NCBI RefSeq assembly: GCF_000688395.1
Contig: NZ_JIAG01000005.1
Coordinates: 62,001 to 126,000 of the forward strand
Direction: 5' to 3'
Length of the DNA: 64,000 bases
Origin: Haematomicrobium sanguinis DSM 21259
GTDB lineage: Bacteria; Actinomycetota; Actinomycetes; Actinomycetales; Micrococcaceae
In this document: positions 50,858 to 59,516 of the stretch, piece after piece
How positions within the stretch are numbered: the stretch's first letter is position 1
Layout of the letters: every line of letters starts with the position of its first letter
Notes under the pieces: generated by a model
What the model was told of the DNA's origin: nothing
What the model saw: the letters and a program-made list of their open reading frames with translations, nothing else
Databases searched by the model: none
Program-made: the position numbers and the translations under genes

Positions 50858-53033
50858 GCAGATCCACTACACGAGGCTGCTGCCCGGCATGGAGCTGACC
50901 TCGCAGCAGGTGCAGCGCCTCCTCGAGCGGTTGAGCACACCGGAGTCGCCCCGTCCCCTGGTCTTCGAGACCTGGGCGAGCGACGACGGCATCGCCTACC
51001 TGGTCGGGCGAGCAGAGCCTGGCAAGCCGACCGTTCGCACGCTGCTTCGCACCCATCTACCGGAGTCACGCACGCTCCGGGCATCCCGCCCCGACGCGCC
51101 GGAACGCGTGGCCCGTCTCAAGCTGACACCGAAAGCGATGCCGCTGCGGGACGACGCCACCGCGAATGTGCTGCACGGCATCTACAGCGTGCTCGACGGA
51201 CGGCGGAAGGGCGAGACGATCGCGCTCCAGGTGGTGCTCGGCCGTGCCCGCAGGCCCGCCGTAGTGCCGAGCAAGATCCTCGACCCGAGCACCTCCATAC
51301 CCGAACTGCTGCTGCGCGGAGCGGGATCGGCTCCGTCCGAGACCCGTCGCCGGGTTGCGCAGCACGCAGCTCAAGCCCGGATCGACGTGACGGTGCGCAT
51401 CGGCGTGACCGCTGCCGTACCGGAACGACGTCAGCAAATCCGTGGCCAGTTCCTCTCCGCGCTCGAACAGCTCGAAGCGCCCGGTGCACGGCTGTCACTG
51501 GTGAGCGAGTCCCCATCGAGGTGGGAGCAGGCGACCCTCAGGTGGAGTTCGCTGCCGCTCACCGCATCACAGCTCACCGGGGTTATCTGCTGGCCCGTCG
51601 ACGAGCTGGAGCTTCCCGGCCTGCCACCCCGGCACCCGAAGCTCATCCCACCACCAAGCGCCGTCACGGACACGGTGTCGGTGTTCGCCAGCAGCACCGC
51701 GCCAGGGGCCGAGAAGCGCATCGGGATGACGCCAGAGGGGCGTCTGCTCCACACCGCCATCACAGGCGGGACCGGGTCAGGCAAGAGCGAAATCTTCGCG
51801 CACCTCGCACTCTCAGACATCAAGTCAGGGCGCCCTCTGGTGCTGATTGAGCCGAAGCGGCAACTGGTCGACGCCATCGTCGCCCGCGCCCCGAAGGACG
51901 CCGCCGGGCGGATCGTGGTGATCGACGCGGCGGAAGAGAACCCAGTCGGCTTCAACCCCTTGGATATCGGGGAGCGTGATCCCGGCCCGGTCGTCGATGG
52001 CATCCTCGAAGTCCTCAAAACCGTCTTCACCGACGGGTGGGGGCCGAGAACCGAAGACCTCATGCTCGCAGGTCTCCTCACCCTCGTCGCTGACGGGCAA
52101 CGACGAGGCATCCCGCACACCCTGCTCGACCTCCCGATGCTGCTCTCCGACGACGGCTACCGCAGGAGCGTCATCGGGGCGGTGGCGGACGACCCGATCC
52201 TGGCTGGCTACTGGGCGACGTTCAACGAGCTATCCCCGGCGAACCGGGCGAACATCGTGGCGGCGCCACTGAACAAGCTCCGCAAGTACGTGCTGCGCAA
52301 GAACATCGCCGCCGTGCTCGGGCAGGCACAGCCAAAGATCCGCATCCGGGACATCTGGCGCGACCCGGAACCGAAGGCGGTGCTTGTCCCGCTGAACGAC
52401 GCCCTCATCGGGCCTGGGGCCTCCCAGCTGCTCGGCGGATTGATCGTCGCGGAAGCATGGCTTGCGACCCAGGAGCGCGCCGCCGAAGACAACCCGCGCT
52501 CACGTCCCGGGTTCGTCTTCATCGACGAGGTACAGCGCTACCTGCACCTGCCGACCAGTATCGACGATGCCCTCGCGACCAGCCGAAGCTACGGCGTCGG
52601 CTGGCACCTCGCCTTCCAGGGACGCGGCCAGGTACCCGCGAAGCTCGCCGATGCCATCGAGCTGAACGCCCGCAACCAGGTCACGTTCGCGGCCAGTCCG
52701 AAGGACGCGAGCGTCCTGGCCAAGACGACGACGAAGCTGAAGGCCGACGACTTCCAGGAACTTGACCGCTTCCACATCTATTGCAACCTCGTCACGGACG
52801 GCGCACCGGCCGGTTGGTTCTCCGCGAAGACGGAGCCGCCCGCACCGGACTCCGGCCATGCCGACGAGATCCGCGCCGCCTACCGTGACCGATTCGCAGG
52901 CGACAGCGCAGCTCCTGCTCGTACCGAACGCTCGTCAGCGCCGAGGAATGCGGCTCCTTCGCCAGTCGATGCATCGCTGACCACGGGCGAGGTACCTGCG
53001 GTGCGTTCGCACCAACGGAGGAGACGGTCATGA
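50850..53033 (+). CDS. TraD/VirD4-like coupling ATPase (FtsK/HerA superfamily)
   Basis: 727 residues from the ATG at 50850, with GAAGGAGG upstream. Walker A is GGTGSGKSE (about 307-315), followed by VLIEPKRQLVDAIVARAPKD, and Walker B is GFVFIDEVQR (about 552-561). The segment ATSRSYGVGWHLAFQGRGQ is the conserved sensor region of TraG/TraD-type coupling proteins, which pump DNA to a conjugation pore. No N-terminal membrane helices are visible, so it may rely on the adjacent small membrane proteins. It is the best marker that the island is, or was, transferable. Confidence 0.85.
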   Translation: MPEQIHYTRLLPGMELTSQQVQRLLERLSTPESPRPLVFETWASDDGIAYLVGRAEPGKPTVRTLLRTHLPESRTLRASRPDAPERVARLKLTPKAMPLRDDATANVLHGIYSVLDGRRKGETIALQVVLGRARRPAVVPSKILDPSTSIPELLLRGAGSAPSETRRRVAQHAAQARIDVTVRIGVTAAVPERRQQIRGQFLSALEQLEAPGARLSLVSESPSRWEQATLRWSSLPLTASQLTGVICWPVDELELPGLPPRHPKLIPPPSAVTDTVSVFASSTAPGAEKRIGMTPEGRLLHTAITGGTGSGKSEIFAHLALSDIKSGRPLVLIEPKRQLVDAIVARAPKDAAGRIVVIDAAEENPVGFNPLDIGERDPGPVVDGILEVLKTVFTDGWGPRTEDLMLAGLLTLVADGQRRGIPHTLLDLPMLLSDDGYRRSVIGAVADDPILAGYWATFNELSPANRANIVAAPLNKLRKYVLRKNIAAVLGQAQPKIRIRDIWRDPEPKAVLVPLNDALIGPGASQLLGGLIVAEAWLATQERAAEDNPRSRPGFVFIDEVQRYLHLPTSIDDALATSRSYGVGWHLAFQGRGQVPAKLADAIELNARNQVTFAASPKDASVLAKTTTKLKADDFQELDRFHIYCNLVTDGAPAGWFSAKTEPPAPDSGHADEIRAAYRDRFAGDSAAPARTERSSAPRNAAPSPVDASLTTGEVPAVRSHQRRRRS

Positions 53034-53088
53034 CGACATTGGCGACGTTCACGAAAGGCATGAGTAGGCGTTCGAGCAGTGTCGTTCC

Positions 53089-53124
53089 TGATCCATTCCG
53101 TGATCCGTTCGATGCTCCGTTCGT
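53089..53124. repeat. Iteron-like 12-bp tandem repeats, locus 2
   Basis: Three units TGATCCATTCCG, TGATCCGTTCGA and TGCTCCGTTCGT lie head to tail, 144 bases before the replication-relaxation gene. The same first two units occur at 49404-49427. Tandem 12-mers beside a replication initiator-type gene suggest an origin or an autoregulatory site. Confidence 0.65.
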
Positions 53125-53268
53125 TCTGCTGAAGCGTCCCCCTGTTCGCCACTGTTGCGGCGTTCCTCGCCCGAACTGGGATGGGACTCCCGCTCAATCG
53201 AGCGGCGCGCGGGGGCACCACAAAGGCCAGCCGCTCCCGGGCCTCTGGAGGCTGCAGGGAGGTGTTGC

Positions 53269-54126
53269 ATGACACCGCGCACGCCCTACAAGATCGGGGA
53301 ACTCCTGTTGCAGCTGACCGACCGCGACCTACGGATTCTTGAAGGCCTCGAACAGTTCCGCCTGCTCGATACCCGGCTCATCCAGCGCCTTCAGTTCCCG
53401 GTCGGCACACTGCCGGACGGGCAGCCGGGATTCGCCACGCAGGCCACGGCGACCCGGCTCACGCTGCGGGTACTGCACCGCCTGGAGGGGCACGGCCTGG
53501 TCGCCCGTGTCGGCCGCCGTGTGGGCGGACACGGCCGCGGTTCGGGCCAGACCGTATGGCAGCTGGCTTCGGCCGGAGAACGCCTCCTCCGCGCCCGACG
53601 CGGCGAGACCGGCAGGCGGCGCTACGTCGACCCCGGTGCCGGGTTCCTGGCCCACACCCTCGCGGTTGCTCGGTACGCCGCAACCCTCCGCGAAAAGGCA
53701 CAATCTGACGGCTTCGACATCCTTGAACTGCAGACCGAGCCTGCATCGTGGCGGTCGTTTCAGGCCGCGCAGGGCGGGGCGCTCACCCTCAAGCCTGATC
53801 TCGCCGTGGTGACCGCTGATGCTGAGAGCGAGACGCACAGCTTCGTCGAGATCGACCGCGACACCGAGCACCTGCCCGCCGTGCTGCGCAAGTCCGGGCT
53901 CTACCAGCGCTACTGGGAATCCGGCACCGAGCAGGCGAAGAACGAGGGATTGTTCCCGCTCGTCGTCTGGACAACCCCAAGCACGGAGCGCGCCGACAAG
54001 ATCCGGTGCGCCATCCAGGAAGACCGCCGCCTCAACGCCGCGCTCTTCCATGCCGCCACCACCGAGCAGTCGCTCGCCGTGGTCGCCCCCTACACATCAC
54101 CTAATCCGAAAGGAGGTTCATTATGA
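53269..54126 (+). CDS. Replication-relaxation family protein
   Basis: 285 residues from the ATG at 53269 (GGGAGGTG upstream). The N-terminal winged-helix part (LLLQLTDRDLRILEGLEQFR, LLDTRLIQRLQF) and ATATRLTLRVLHRLEGHGLV, then VWQLASAGERLL and the central FLAHTLAVARYAATL, match the replication-relaxation family, thought to act in plasmid or ICE replication or relaxation. A conserved acidic core (LKPDLAVV, THSFVEIDRDTEHL) resembles a nuclease-like fold. It overlaps the next gene by four bases. Confidence 0.85.
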   Translation: MTPRTPYKIGELLLQLTDRDLRILEGLEQFRLLDTRLIQRLQFPVGTLPDGQPGFATQATATRLTLRVLHRLEGHGLVARVGRRVGGHGRGSGQTVWQLASAGERLLRARRGETGRRRYVDPGAGFLAHTLAVARYAATLREKAQSDGFDILELQTEPASWRSFQAAQGGALTLKPDLAVVTADAESETHSFVEIDRDTEHLPAVLRKSGLYQRYWESGTEQAKNEGLFPLVVWTTPSTERADKIRCAIQEDRRLNAALFHAATTEQSLAVVAPYTSPNPKGGSL

Positions 54127-54434
54127 CTTCACCAACAACAACTTCACCATCAACCGCTCGCAACAAGGCCGCGGCGACTACCCGGACGCGACGAGCGGTA
54201 GAGAACATGCTCGCGCTTGACAGGGAAGCCCTTCAGGTCGCGTTCGCCCGGACGGTCGCAGCGATGCTGCATGACGGCCCCGGCACCGCGCTTGAACATT
54301 TGGCCTTCACCGGGGAACTGGATGCCGAGGCTCTCCTGGACGAGCTCGACCGGGTCGAGGTGCCCTTCGAGGAGGAGGCGTGGGTCGATGCCCTCGCACG
54401 CTATGTGCTGTTCACCAGTGGAGGGCGGTCATGA
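54123..54434 (+). CDS. Hypothetical protein of the element
   Basis: 103 residues with a Ser/Thr-rich disordered N-terminus and an acidic helical C-terminal half (LEHLAFTGELDAEALLDELD). AAAGGAGG precedes it inside the upstream gene's 3' end, which it overlaps by four bases. Its stop overlaps the next start (ATGA). It is part of a tight operon with the replication-relaxation gene. Function is unknown. Confidence 0.7.
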   Translation: MTSPTTTSPSTARNKAAATTRTRRAVENMLALDREALQVAFARTVAAMLHDGPGTALEHLAFTGELDAEALLDELDRVEVPFEEEAWVDALARYVLFTSGGRS

Positions 54435-54877
54435 ACGAGTTCAACTATCCCGCACCGCCACCAGACCAGATACCGGGCGAAAAAGACGAGCGCGCCAAGG
54501 CTGCTCGCTACTGCGACGAAGCCGCCACGCTCTACCGCACGCATCTGCAGTCGGTCGAACACGCAGCAGAGGCGCTGGAGCCGTTCACCGAATCCTGGCT
54601 CGACTTCGAAACCCGCTACGCGGGCAGTTTCGAGGGGCGCCTGGCGTTCGTCGAGCACGTCGCGCACGAGCTCGGCTGGTTCCAGACCATCCACACGATG
54701 ACCACCCACATGGGCATCCCACTCGCCGCTGTACGGCTCGACCATGCCGCGATCTACGACTATCTCAGCCGCTACTTCCACATCTTCGACACCCCCGAAG
54801 GCATGCTGCACGTGTTCACCCGGGACGGCATCAAGCCGATGACCGCCGACATCTCCTGGAAGGGAGGACGGTTGTGA
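54431..54877 (+). CDS. Hypothetical protein of the element
   Basis: 148 residues from the ATG at 54431, coupled to both neighbours by overlapping stop/start codons. The N-terminus is Pro-rich; the rest is helical with several His residues (FVEHVAHELGWFQTIHTMTT). No family was recognised. The size, position and coupling suggest a subunit of a replication or transfer complex. Its stop shares one base with the next start. Confidence 0.65.
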   Translation: MNEFNYPAPPPDQIPGEKDERAKAARYCDEAATLYRTHLQSVEHAAEALEPFTESWLDFETRYAGSFEGRLAFVEHVAHELGWFQTIHTMTTHMGIPLAAVRLDHAAIYDYLSRYFHIFDTPEGMLHVFTRDGIKPMTADISWKGGRL

Positions 54878-55740
54878 TGAACGAACGACACCTCCCGACA
54901 CCGGGGCAGGGTGAACAACTTTCTTGCTCACCCGACCGACCAGGCATGCCTCGTCCTGTACAAGAAAGTGGAACACCCGACTGGCGACGCTACGAGGTCG
55001 CCGCGCGCCGCTTCGGTGAACTCATCGCCTCCGGCATCACCGAGGCGATAGCTGAGAAGCGGGACGTCGACCGAGGAACGGCCCGCTGCATCGCACACGT
55101 TCTGGGCCGCAGTCTCGGTCGCCACAGTGCACTGGCGGACTTCGCCCGCACCGGCGAGGGCGACTACGAGACCCTGCGTGAGGAATACCTCCGCCTGCAC
55201 AACGATGACGGCGTCGCTGCGTCGACGCAGGAACTCATCGACTGGCTCGGCACCCACCTCATCCGCCAGCAGCACCCCGATGCAAGGTCAACGACTTACG
55301 TCGAGAGCTACCCGCCCCGGCTGGACAACATCCTCGTCCCGACCGGCGTCGAGGTGGGCGACTGGTACCTGCGCGTCAACATCCCCGGCATCTACAGCGC
55401 GAAAGACATCCACGAGTTGACCGAGACCCTTGCGGAGCTCGCTGTCGACAAGGATGCAGCGCTGCGTGCCTACCTCTGCCTGCCGGATACCAACGCGATG
55501 AGCGGCGACATCATGGAGGACTTCCACTCGCACTATCTCGGGGTCTTCACGACCACGCAGGAAGCGATCCACGAGCTTGCCGAGGTGGAGGAACGCGAAC
55601 GCGATGTCTTCACCTACGCCGAGGACCGCCGTCTCGTCATCGAGCAGATGAACCCCGACTACGAGGCACTCCGCGAAGAAGTCGCGGACGCCTTCGACCT
55701 TGTCGAGGAGGAGGGCCGGGTCTATGTCTTCCACAAATAG
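54877..55740 (+). CDS. Hypothetical protein, last gene of the replication operon
   Basis: 287 residues from the ATG at 54877; a much longer frame from 54217 only overlaps the two upstream genes. The first 40 residues are Pro/Gly-rich. A helical part (WRRYEVAARRFGELIASGIT) follows, and the acidic C-terminal half (LAEVEERERDVFTYAEDRRL) suggests a soluble regulator or a DNA mimic. No recognised domain. It ends 261 bases before the recombinase gene. Confidence 0.65.
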   Translation: MNERHLPTPGQGEQLSCSPDRPGMPRPVQESGTPDWRRYEVAARRFGELIASGITEAIAEKRDVDRGTARCIAHVLGRSLGRHSALADFARTGEGDYETLREEYLRLHNDDGVAASTQELIDWLGTHLIRQQHPDARSTTYVESYPPRLDNILVPTGVEVGDWYLRVNIPGIYSAKDIHELTETLAELAVDKDAALRAYLCLPDTNAMSGDIMEDFHSHYLGVFTTTQEAIHELAEVEERERDVFTYAEDRRLVIEQMNPDYEALREEVADAFDLVEEEGRVYVFHK

Positions 55741-56001
55741 CCGAGCCGTCTCCCGTCGTGATGGGGCGGTGTTCTCGGAGGGCAGACGGAAAGCGATGCG
55801 GAATAGTCAACAGCGGCAAAAAGCCTGGTCAGGCGAGGTAAAATGGGGAGGTAAACGGAGAACGCAGCCGATGGCAATTCCTGCTTCGGGCTTGCGCCCC
55901 GGCCCGATCAATCTCGGGGCGCCGCTCCCACATCACCGCTCTCTCGAAACGCGAGGCTCTGCTCGCGTCCGGGGGCTGCTCTCACCGGAAGGAGGGCAGT
56001 C

Positions 56002-57924
56002 ATGAGCCTGCCTGATACCGACCTCGCGCCGTTCGCCTTCGACGGGATGCCGCCCGCGCTCGCCCCGGTCGAGGAGGAGGACGACGCCCGCACCGATGAG
56101 GGCATGGTCTCGTCGCTGCCGACCGGAGCGGTCGACGCACCACCGGGTAGCCGCGCGGTCATCTACCTGCGTGTGTCATCCAAGGGGCAGGTGAACACCG
56201 ACTACGACCCTGAAGGCATCTCCATCCCAGCGCAGCGCATCTCCTGCCAGCGCAAAGCCGAAGCGCTCGGGCTGACGATTGTGCACGAGTACATTGAGCC
56301 GGGCCGGTCAGCAACGGAGATGACCAAGCGCGTCGCCTTCCAGGAGATGCTCGAACGTATCCGCCGCGACCGCGACGTGGACTACGTCATCGTCTACAAG
56401 CTCTCCCGCTTCGCCCGTAACCGCACCGATGACGCGATCGTCATGGCCGATCTGCAGAAACGCGGAGTCACCCTGATCTCCGCGACCGAGCAGATCGACG
56501 CCACTCCGGTCGGGCAGCTCATGCATGGCATCCTCGCCGCGTTCAACGAATACCGCTCCCGCGAAGACGGGGCAGACATCGCCTACAAGATGAGCCAGAA
56601 GGCCAAGAACGGCGGCACCCTCGGCCGCGCACCCATCGGGTATCTCAACGTCACCGAGAACATCGACGGGCGCAAGATCAACACCGTCAAGGTCGATCCC
56701 GAACGCGCACCGTTCGTGAAGCTCGCCTTCGAGCTGTACGCCACACGCGACAAGACGTTCCAGGACATCGCAGACGAACTCACCGACCGGGGCCTACGCA
56801 CCCGGCCCACCCAGCGGCGCCCGGCCGGGCCGATCTCCGACTCGAAGATCCAGCAGATGCTCCGCGACCGCTACTACCTCGGAGAAGTCCGCTACAAGGG
56901 CGAGAGCTACCCCGGCCGGCACGAGCCGCTCATCTCCGAGGATCTGTTCAACCAGGTACAACAGCTCACGGACGAACGCGGCTACGCCCGCGAACGCCGT
57001 AAACGGCACGACCATTACCTCAAGGGCACCATCTGGTGCGGGCAGTGCCGCCTCGAACAGCACGTCAACCGCCGCATGATCCTCATGCGCACCACCGGCA
57101 GGCACGGCAACGCCGACTACGGCTACTTCTTCTGCCGAGGCGTGCAAGACCACGTCTGCGACGCCCCATACTCCTCAATCGACCGCGTCGAGGACGCCGT
57201 CGCCGAGCACTACAAGACCATCCGCCTCAGCCCCGCCTTCGTCACCGCCGTGCGCAACCACATCGAATCCGCGCTCAACGACCAGGTCGCCGCGCAGCAA
57301 CTGCTCCGCAAGAACCTCGAAGACCAACTCGCACAGCTCACCGTCAAAGAAGACAACCTCCTCGACCTCGCCGCCGATAACTCGCTCCCGCAAGAACGCA
57401 TCCGCCAGCGCCTGCGCGACATCGCCCGTGACCGGCAACGCGTGACCGAGCAACTCAGCCAGGTACACGGCGACCTCTCCAGCGGTCGAGCGTTCCTCGA
57501 CGCGCATCTGAACCTGCTCGAGAACCCCTACGAGCTGTACCTCCACGCCAGTGAAGTGACCCGACGCAAGCTCAACCAGGCGATCTTCGCCCACGTCTAC
57601 GTCGCTCACGACGAAGTCATCGGCGACGACATCCGCTCTCCGCTACGGGAACTTCTCGCCGCCGAACGCGGCTGGGAAGCCCTCACAGCGGGCGCAACAC
57701 CCGAGGCCGCCCGCGCCGCCACCCAAGCCGCGACAGCGCGCCACAGCGGCCCAGAAACGCCAAAAACCGCCCCGAAGGGCGGCCTGGCCGAACTAACAAA
57801 CCTCTGGCTTGACCTGCCTGGCGGCGTTTACGAGGACGCCAATTGCAGTAAGCCTCTTATGGTGGAGCTAAGGAGAATCGAACTCCTGACCTTTTCATTG
57901 CGAACGAAACGCTCTACCAACTGA
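56002..57924 (+). CDS. Large serine recombinase (integrase) whose 3' end runs into tRNA-Ala
   Basis: 640 residues. The resolvase domain has the nucleophile in YLRVSSKGQ (Ser at about 59) and KLSRFARNRTDDAIVM. A Recombinase domain follows (FQDIADELTDRGLRTRPTQR, IQQMLRDRYYLGEVRYKGES), then a zinc ribbon (WCGQCRLEQHV, FFCRGVQDHVCD) and a coiled coil. The final 21 residues (VELRRIELLTFSLRTKRSTN) are read from the antisense strand of the tRNA gene, so in the excised form the C-terminus must differ. It has GGAAGGAGG upstream. It is the likely integrase of the island. Confidence 0.92.
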   Translation: MSLPDTDLAPFAFDGMPPALAPVEEEDDARTDEGMVSSLPTGAVDAPPGSRAVIYLRVSSKGQVNTDYDPEGISIPAQRISCQRKAEALGLTIVHEYIEPGRSATEMTKRVAFQEMLERIRRDRDVDYVIVYKLSRFARNRTDDAIVMADLQKRGVTLISATEQIDATPVGQLMHGILAAFNEYRSREDGADIAYKMSQKAKNGGTLGRAPIGYLNVTENIDGRKINTVKVDPERAPFVKLAFELYATRDKTFQDIADELTDRGLRTRPTQRRPAGPISDSKIQQMLRDRYYLGEVRYKGESYPGRHEPLISEDLFNQVQQLTDERGYARERRKRHDHYLKGTIWCGQCRLEQHVNRRMILMRTTGRHGNADYGYFFCRGVQDHVCDAPYSSIDRVEDAVAEHYKTIRLSPAFVTAVRNHIESALNDQVAAQQLLRKNLEDQLAQLTVKEDNLLDLAADNSLPQERIRQRLRDIARDRQRVTEQLSQVHGDLSSGRAFLDAHLNLLENPYELYLHASEVTRRKLNQAIFAHVYVAHDEVIGDDIRSPLRELLAAERGWEALTAGATPEAARAATQAATARHSGPETPKTAPKGGLAELTNLWLDLPGGVYEDANCSKPLMVELRRIELLTFSLRTKRSTN

Positions 57925-57935
57925 GCTATAGCCCC
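57860..57935 (-). tRNA. tRNA-Ala (anticodon CGC)
   Basis: The minus strand folds into a full cloverleaf: acceptor GGGGCTA/TAGCTCC with the G3-U70 wobble that marks alanine tRNAs, D arm GCTC/GAGC, anticodon stem TTTCG/TGAAA with loop TTCGCAA (anticodon CGC), T arm AGGAG/CTCCT, and encoded CCA (76 nt with CCA). Its 3' end faces the island, the usual insertion point for tRNA-targeting elements. Confidence 0.95.
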
Positions 57936-58131
57936 GCGCCAATTCCGGTATCCACCACAAGGGCATCACCAAGAACCAACCACACCACTTTAGCAACATT
58001 CGCGCCCGAGTTGTTCCCGGCTCCCGCCACACAGGCGAGGCGCGCCGAAAACCCAGCCACTCGCCGTCGTCCATCGCATAAAACCGGTGGCAAAAATTGG
58101 CAACCCGCCCTACCGCAATACATCGGATGTT

Positions 58132-58137
58132 TATACA
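58132..58137 (+). promoter_or_regulatory. -10 element of a probably leaderless promoter
   Basis: TATACA ends eight bases before the fucosidase ATG at 58146, so transcription would begin at or next to the start codon. No ribosome-binding site precedes that ATG, which supports a leaderless mRNA. No clear -35 is seen. Confidence 0.5.
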
Positions 58138-58145
58138 CTGGCCGA

Positions 58146-59516
58146 ATGGCCGCCAAAGAATCCGCCCTGCCCGAATCCCCGCAGCTCGAACCCGACGCCC
58201 CCACCCAGCAGCACGCCAACCAAAACACCGACCAACAAGCCAACCTCGCCTGGTTCCGCGAGGCCCGCTTCGGCATGTTCATCCACTTCGGCCTCTACAG
58301 CGTCCTCGGCCAGCACGAGTGGGCACTGCAAACCCAGGGCATCCCCTTCCCCGCCTACGAGGCGCTCCGAGCGAACTTCCGCCCCACCCCGGACACCATC
58401 CAATCCTGGGTCGACCTCGCGAAAACATCGGGCCAAAAGTACATCGTGCTCACCGCCAAACACCACGACGGTTTCAGCCTCTGGGACACCCAGTACACCG
58501 ACTACAACAGCCTCAATTCGGCCGCCAATCTTGACGTCGTCAAGGAATTCACCGACCGCGCCCGCGCCGCCGGCCTCAAGGTCGGACTCTATTACTCGCC
58601 CGCGGACTGGCACCACCCGGACATCGTCCCCGCCTCCCGCGTCGGCACCCCGGAAGAGCAGCCCACCGACCAACAAGCCCTCGAGCGATTCCGCGAATTT
58701 TCCCACGGCCAGGTCCGCGAACTGCTCACTAATTACGGCCAAATCGACGTGCTCTGGTATGACGGCATCCACCCGCTCAACCCCGAGCAATACCGCGCCG
58801 AAGAACTCGACGCCATGGTCCGGCAGCTCCAACCCCGCATACTCACCAACAACCGCGGCGGCGTCCCCGGGGACTTCTCCACCCCCGAGGGCACGATTGA
58901 CCCGGCCGCACCCGGCCGCGGCTGGGAAACGTGCATGACCCTCGGCGGCGCCTGGGGCTACGACGCCTCCAACCCGCCCGGCAAAACCAGCTATGACGTC
59001 ATCCGCGACCTCGCCGATTGCGCCGCCGGTGACGGCAACTACCTGCTCAACATCGGCCCGCGCGGCGACGGCACCGTCCCGGAGGACCAGGCCCGCACAC
59101 TCACCGACGCCGGCGCCTGGCTCGCGCGCAACGGCGAGGCCATCTACGGCACCCGCGGCGATAACTTTTCCTTCCACAACTACCTGAAGTACACGCGCCG
59201 CGGCACCACGCTGTACGTGATCGTGCACCGGTGGCCCATGCACGACGGCGTTGCCTCCTTTCCCACGGACGCTCACCTTCCAGCCACCACCATTAATATC
59301 GGCGGCTTCTCCGGCACCGTGAAGAGCGCAGCATTTCTGGATGGGACACCCATTGATTTTCACCAGGACGAGTTGGCGCTGCGCCTCACCGGCCTGCCTC
59401 AGGACGCGCCGGATCCGATCGCTACGGTCATCAAGATCGAGTGCGAAGAGCCGCCAATGATCAACCATTTCCCACTGGCGCGCACCCGTCACCGGTTCGG
59501 CGTCAACGCTCTCTGA
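58146..59516 (+). CDS. Alpha-L-fucosidase, GH29
   Basis: 456 residues from the ATG at 58146; the longer frame from 58011 includes the intergenic region. GH29 landmarks are FREARFGMFIHFGLYSVLG, YIVLTAKHHDGFSLW, GLYYSPADWHHPD, and IDVLWYDG with the nucleophile Asp (about 205). The C-terminal part is a beta domain. No signal peptide is seen, so it acts on imported fucosylated sugars or is released. It stands alone beside the tRNA and overlaps the 3' end of the kinase gene by 28 bases, in convergent orientation. Confidence 0.93.
   Translation: MAAKESALPESPQLEPDAPTQQHANQNTDQQANLAWFREARFGMFIHFGLYSVLGQHEWALQTQGIPFPAYEALRANFRPTPDTIQSWVDLAKTSGQKYIVLTAKHHDGFSLWDTQYTDYNSLNSAANLDVVKEFTDRARAAGLKVGLYYSPADWHHPDIVPASRVGTPEEQPTDQQALERFREFSHGQVRELLTNYGQIDVLWYDGIHPLNPEQYRAEELDAMVRQLQPRILTNNRGGVPGDFSTPEGTIDPAAPGRGWETCMTLGGAWGYDASNPPGKTSYDVIRDLADCAAGDGNYLLNIGPRGDGTVPEDQARTLTDAGAWLARNGEAIYGTRGDNFSFHNYLKYTRRGTTLYVIVHRWPMHDGVASFPTDAHLPATTINIGGFSGTVKSAAFLDGTPIDFHQDELALRLTGLPQDAPDPIATVIKIECEEPPMINHFPLARTRHRFGVNAL

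Larger units (their letters stand above)
29189..57859. mobile_element. Candidate genomic island / integrative element carrying defence genes
   Basis: The right boundary is the 3' end of tRNA-Ala, reached by a large serine recombinase gene. The left boundary is tentatively the IS481 remnant. Inside are a TraD/VirD4-like ATPase, a replication-relaxation protein, an MT-A70 methylase, many small unknown genes with strong ribosome-binding sites, and a cargo of type III restriction-modification, QatABCD and an Abi protein. No relaxase or VirB4-like ATPase is seen, so it may be mobilizable or decayed. The left end is uncertain because serine integrase att cores are too short to spot by eye. Confidence 0.55.
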
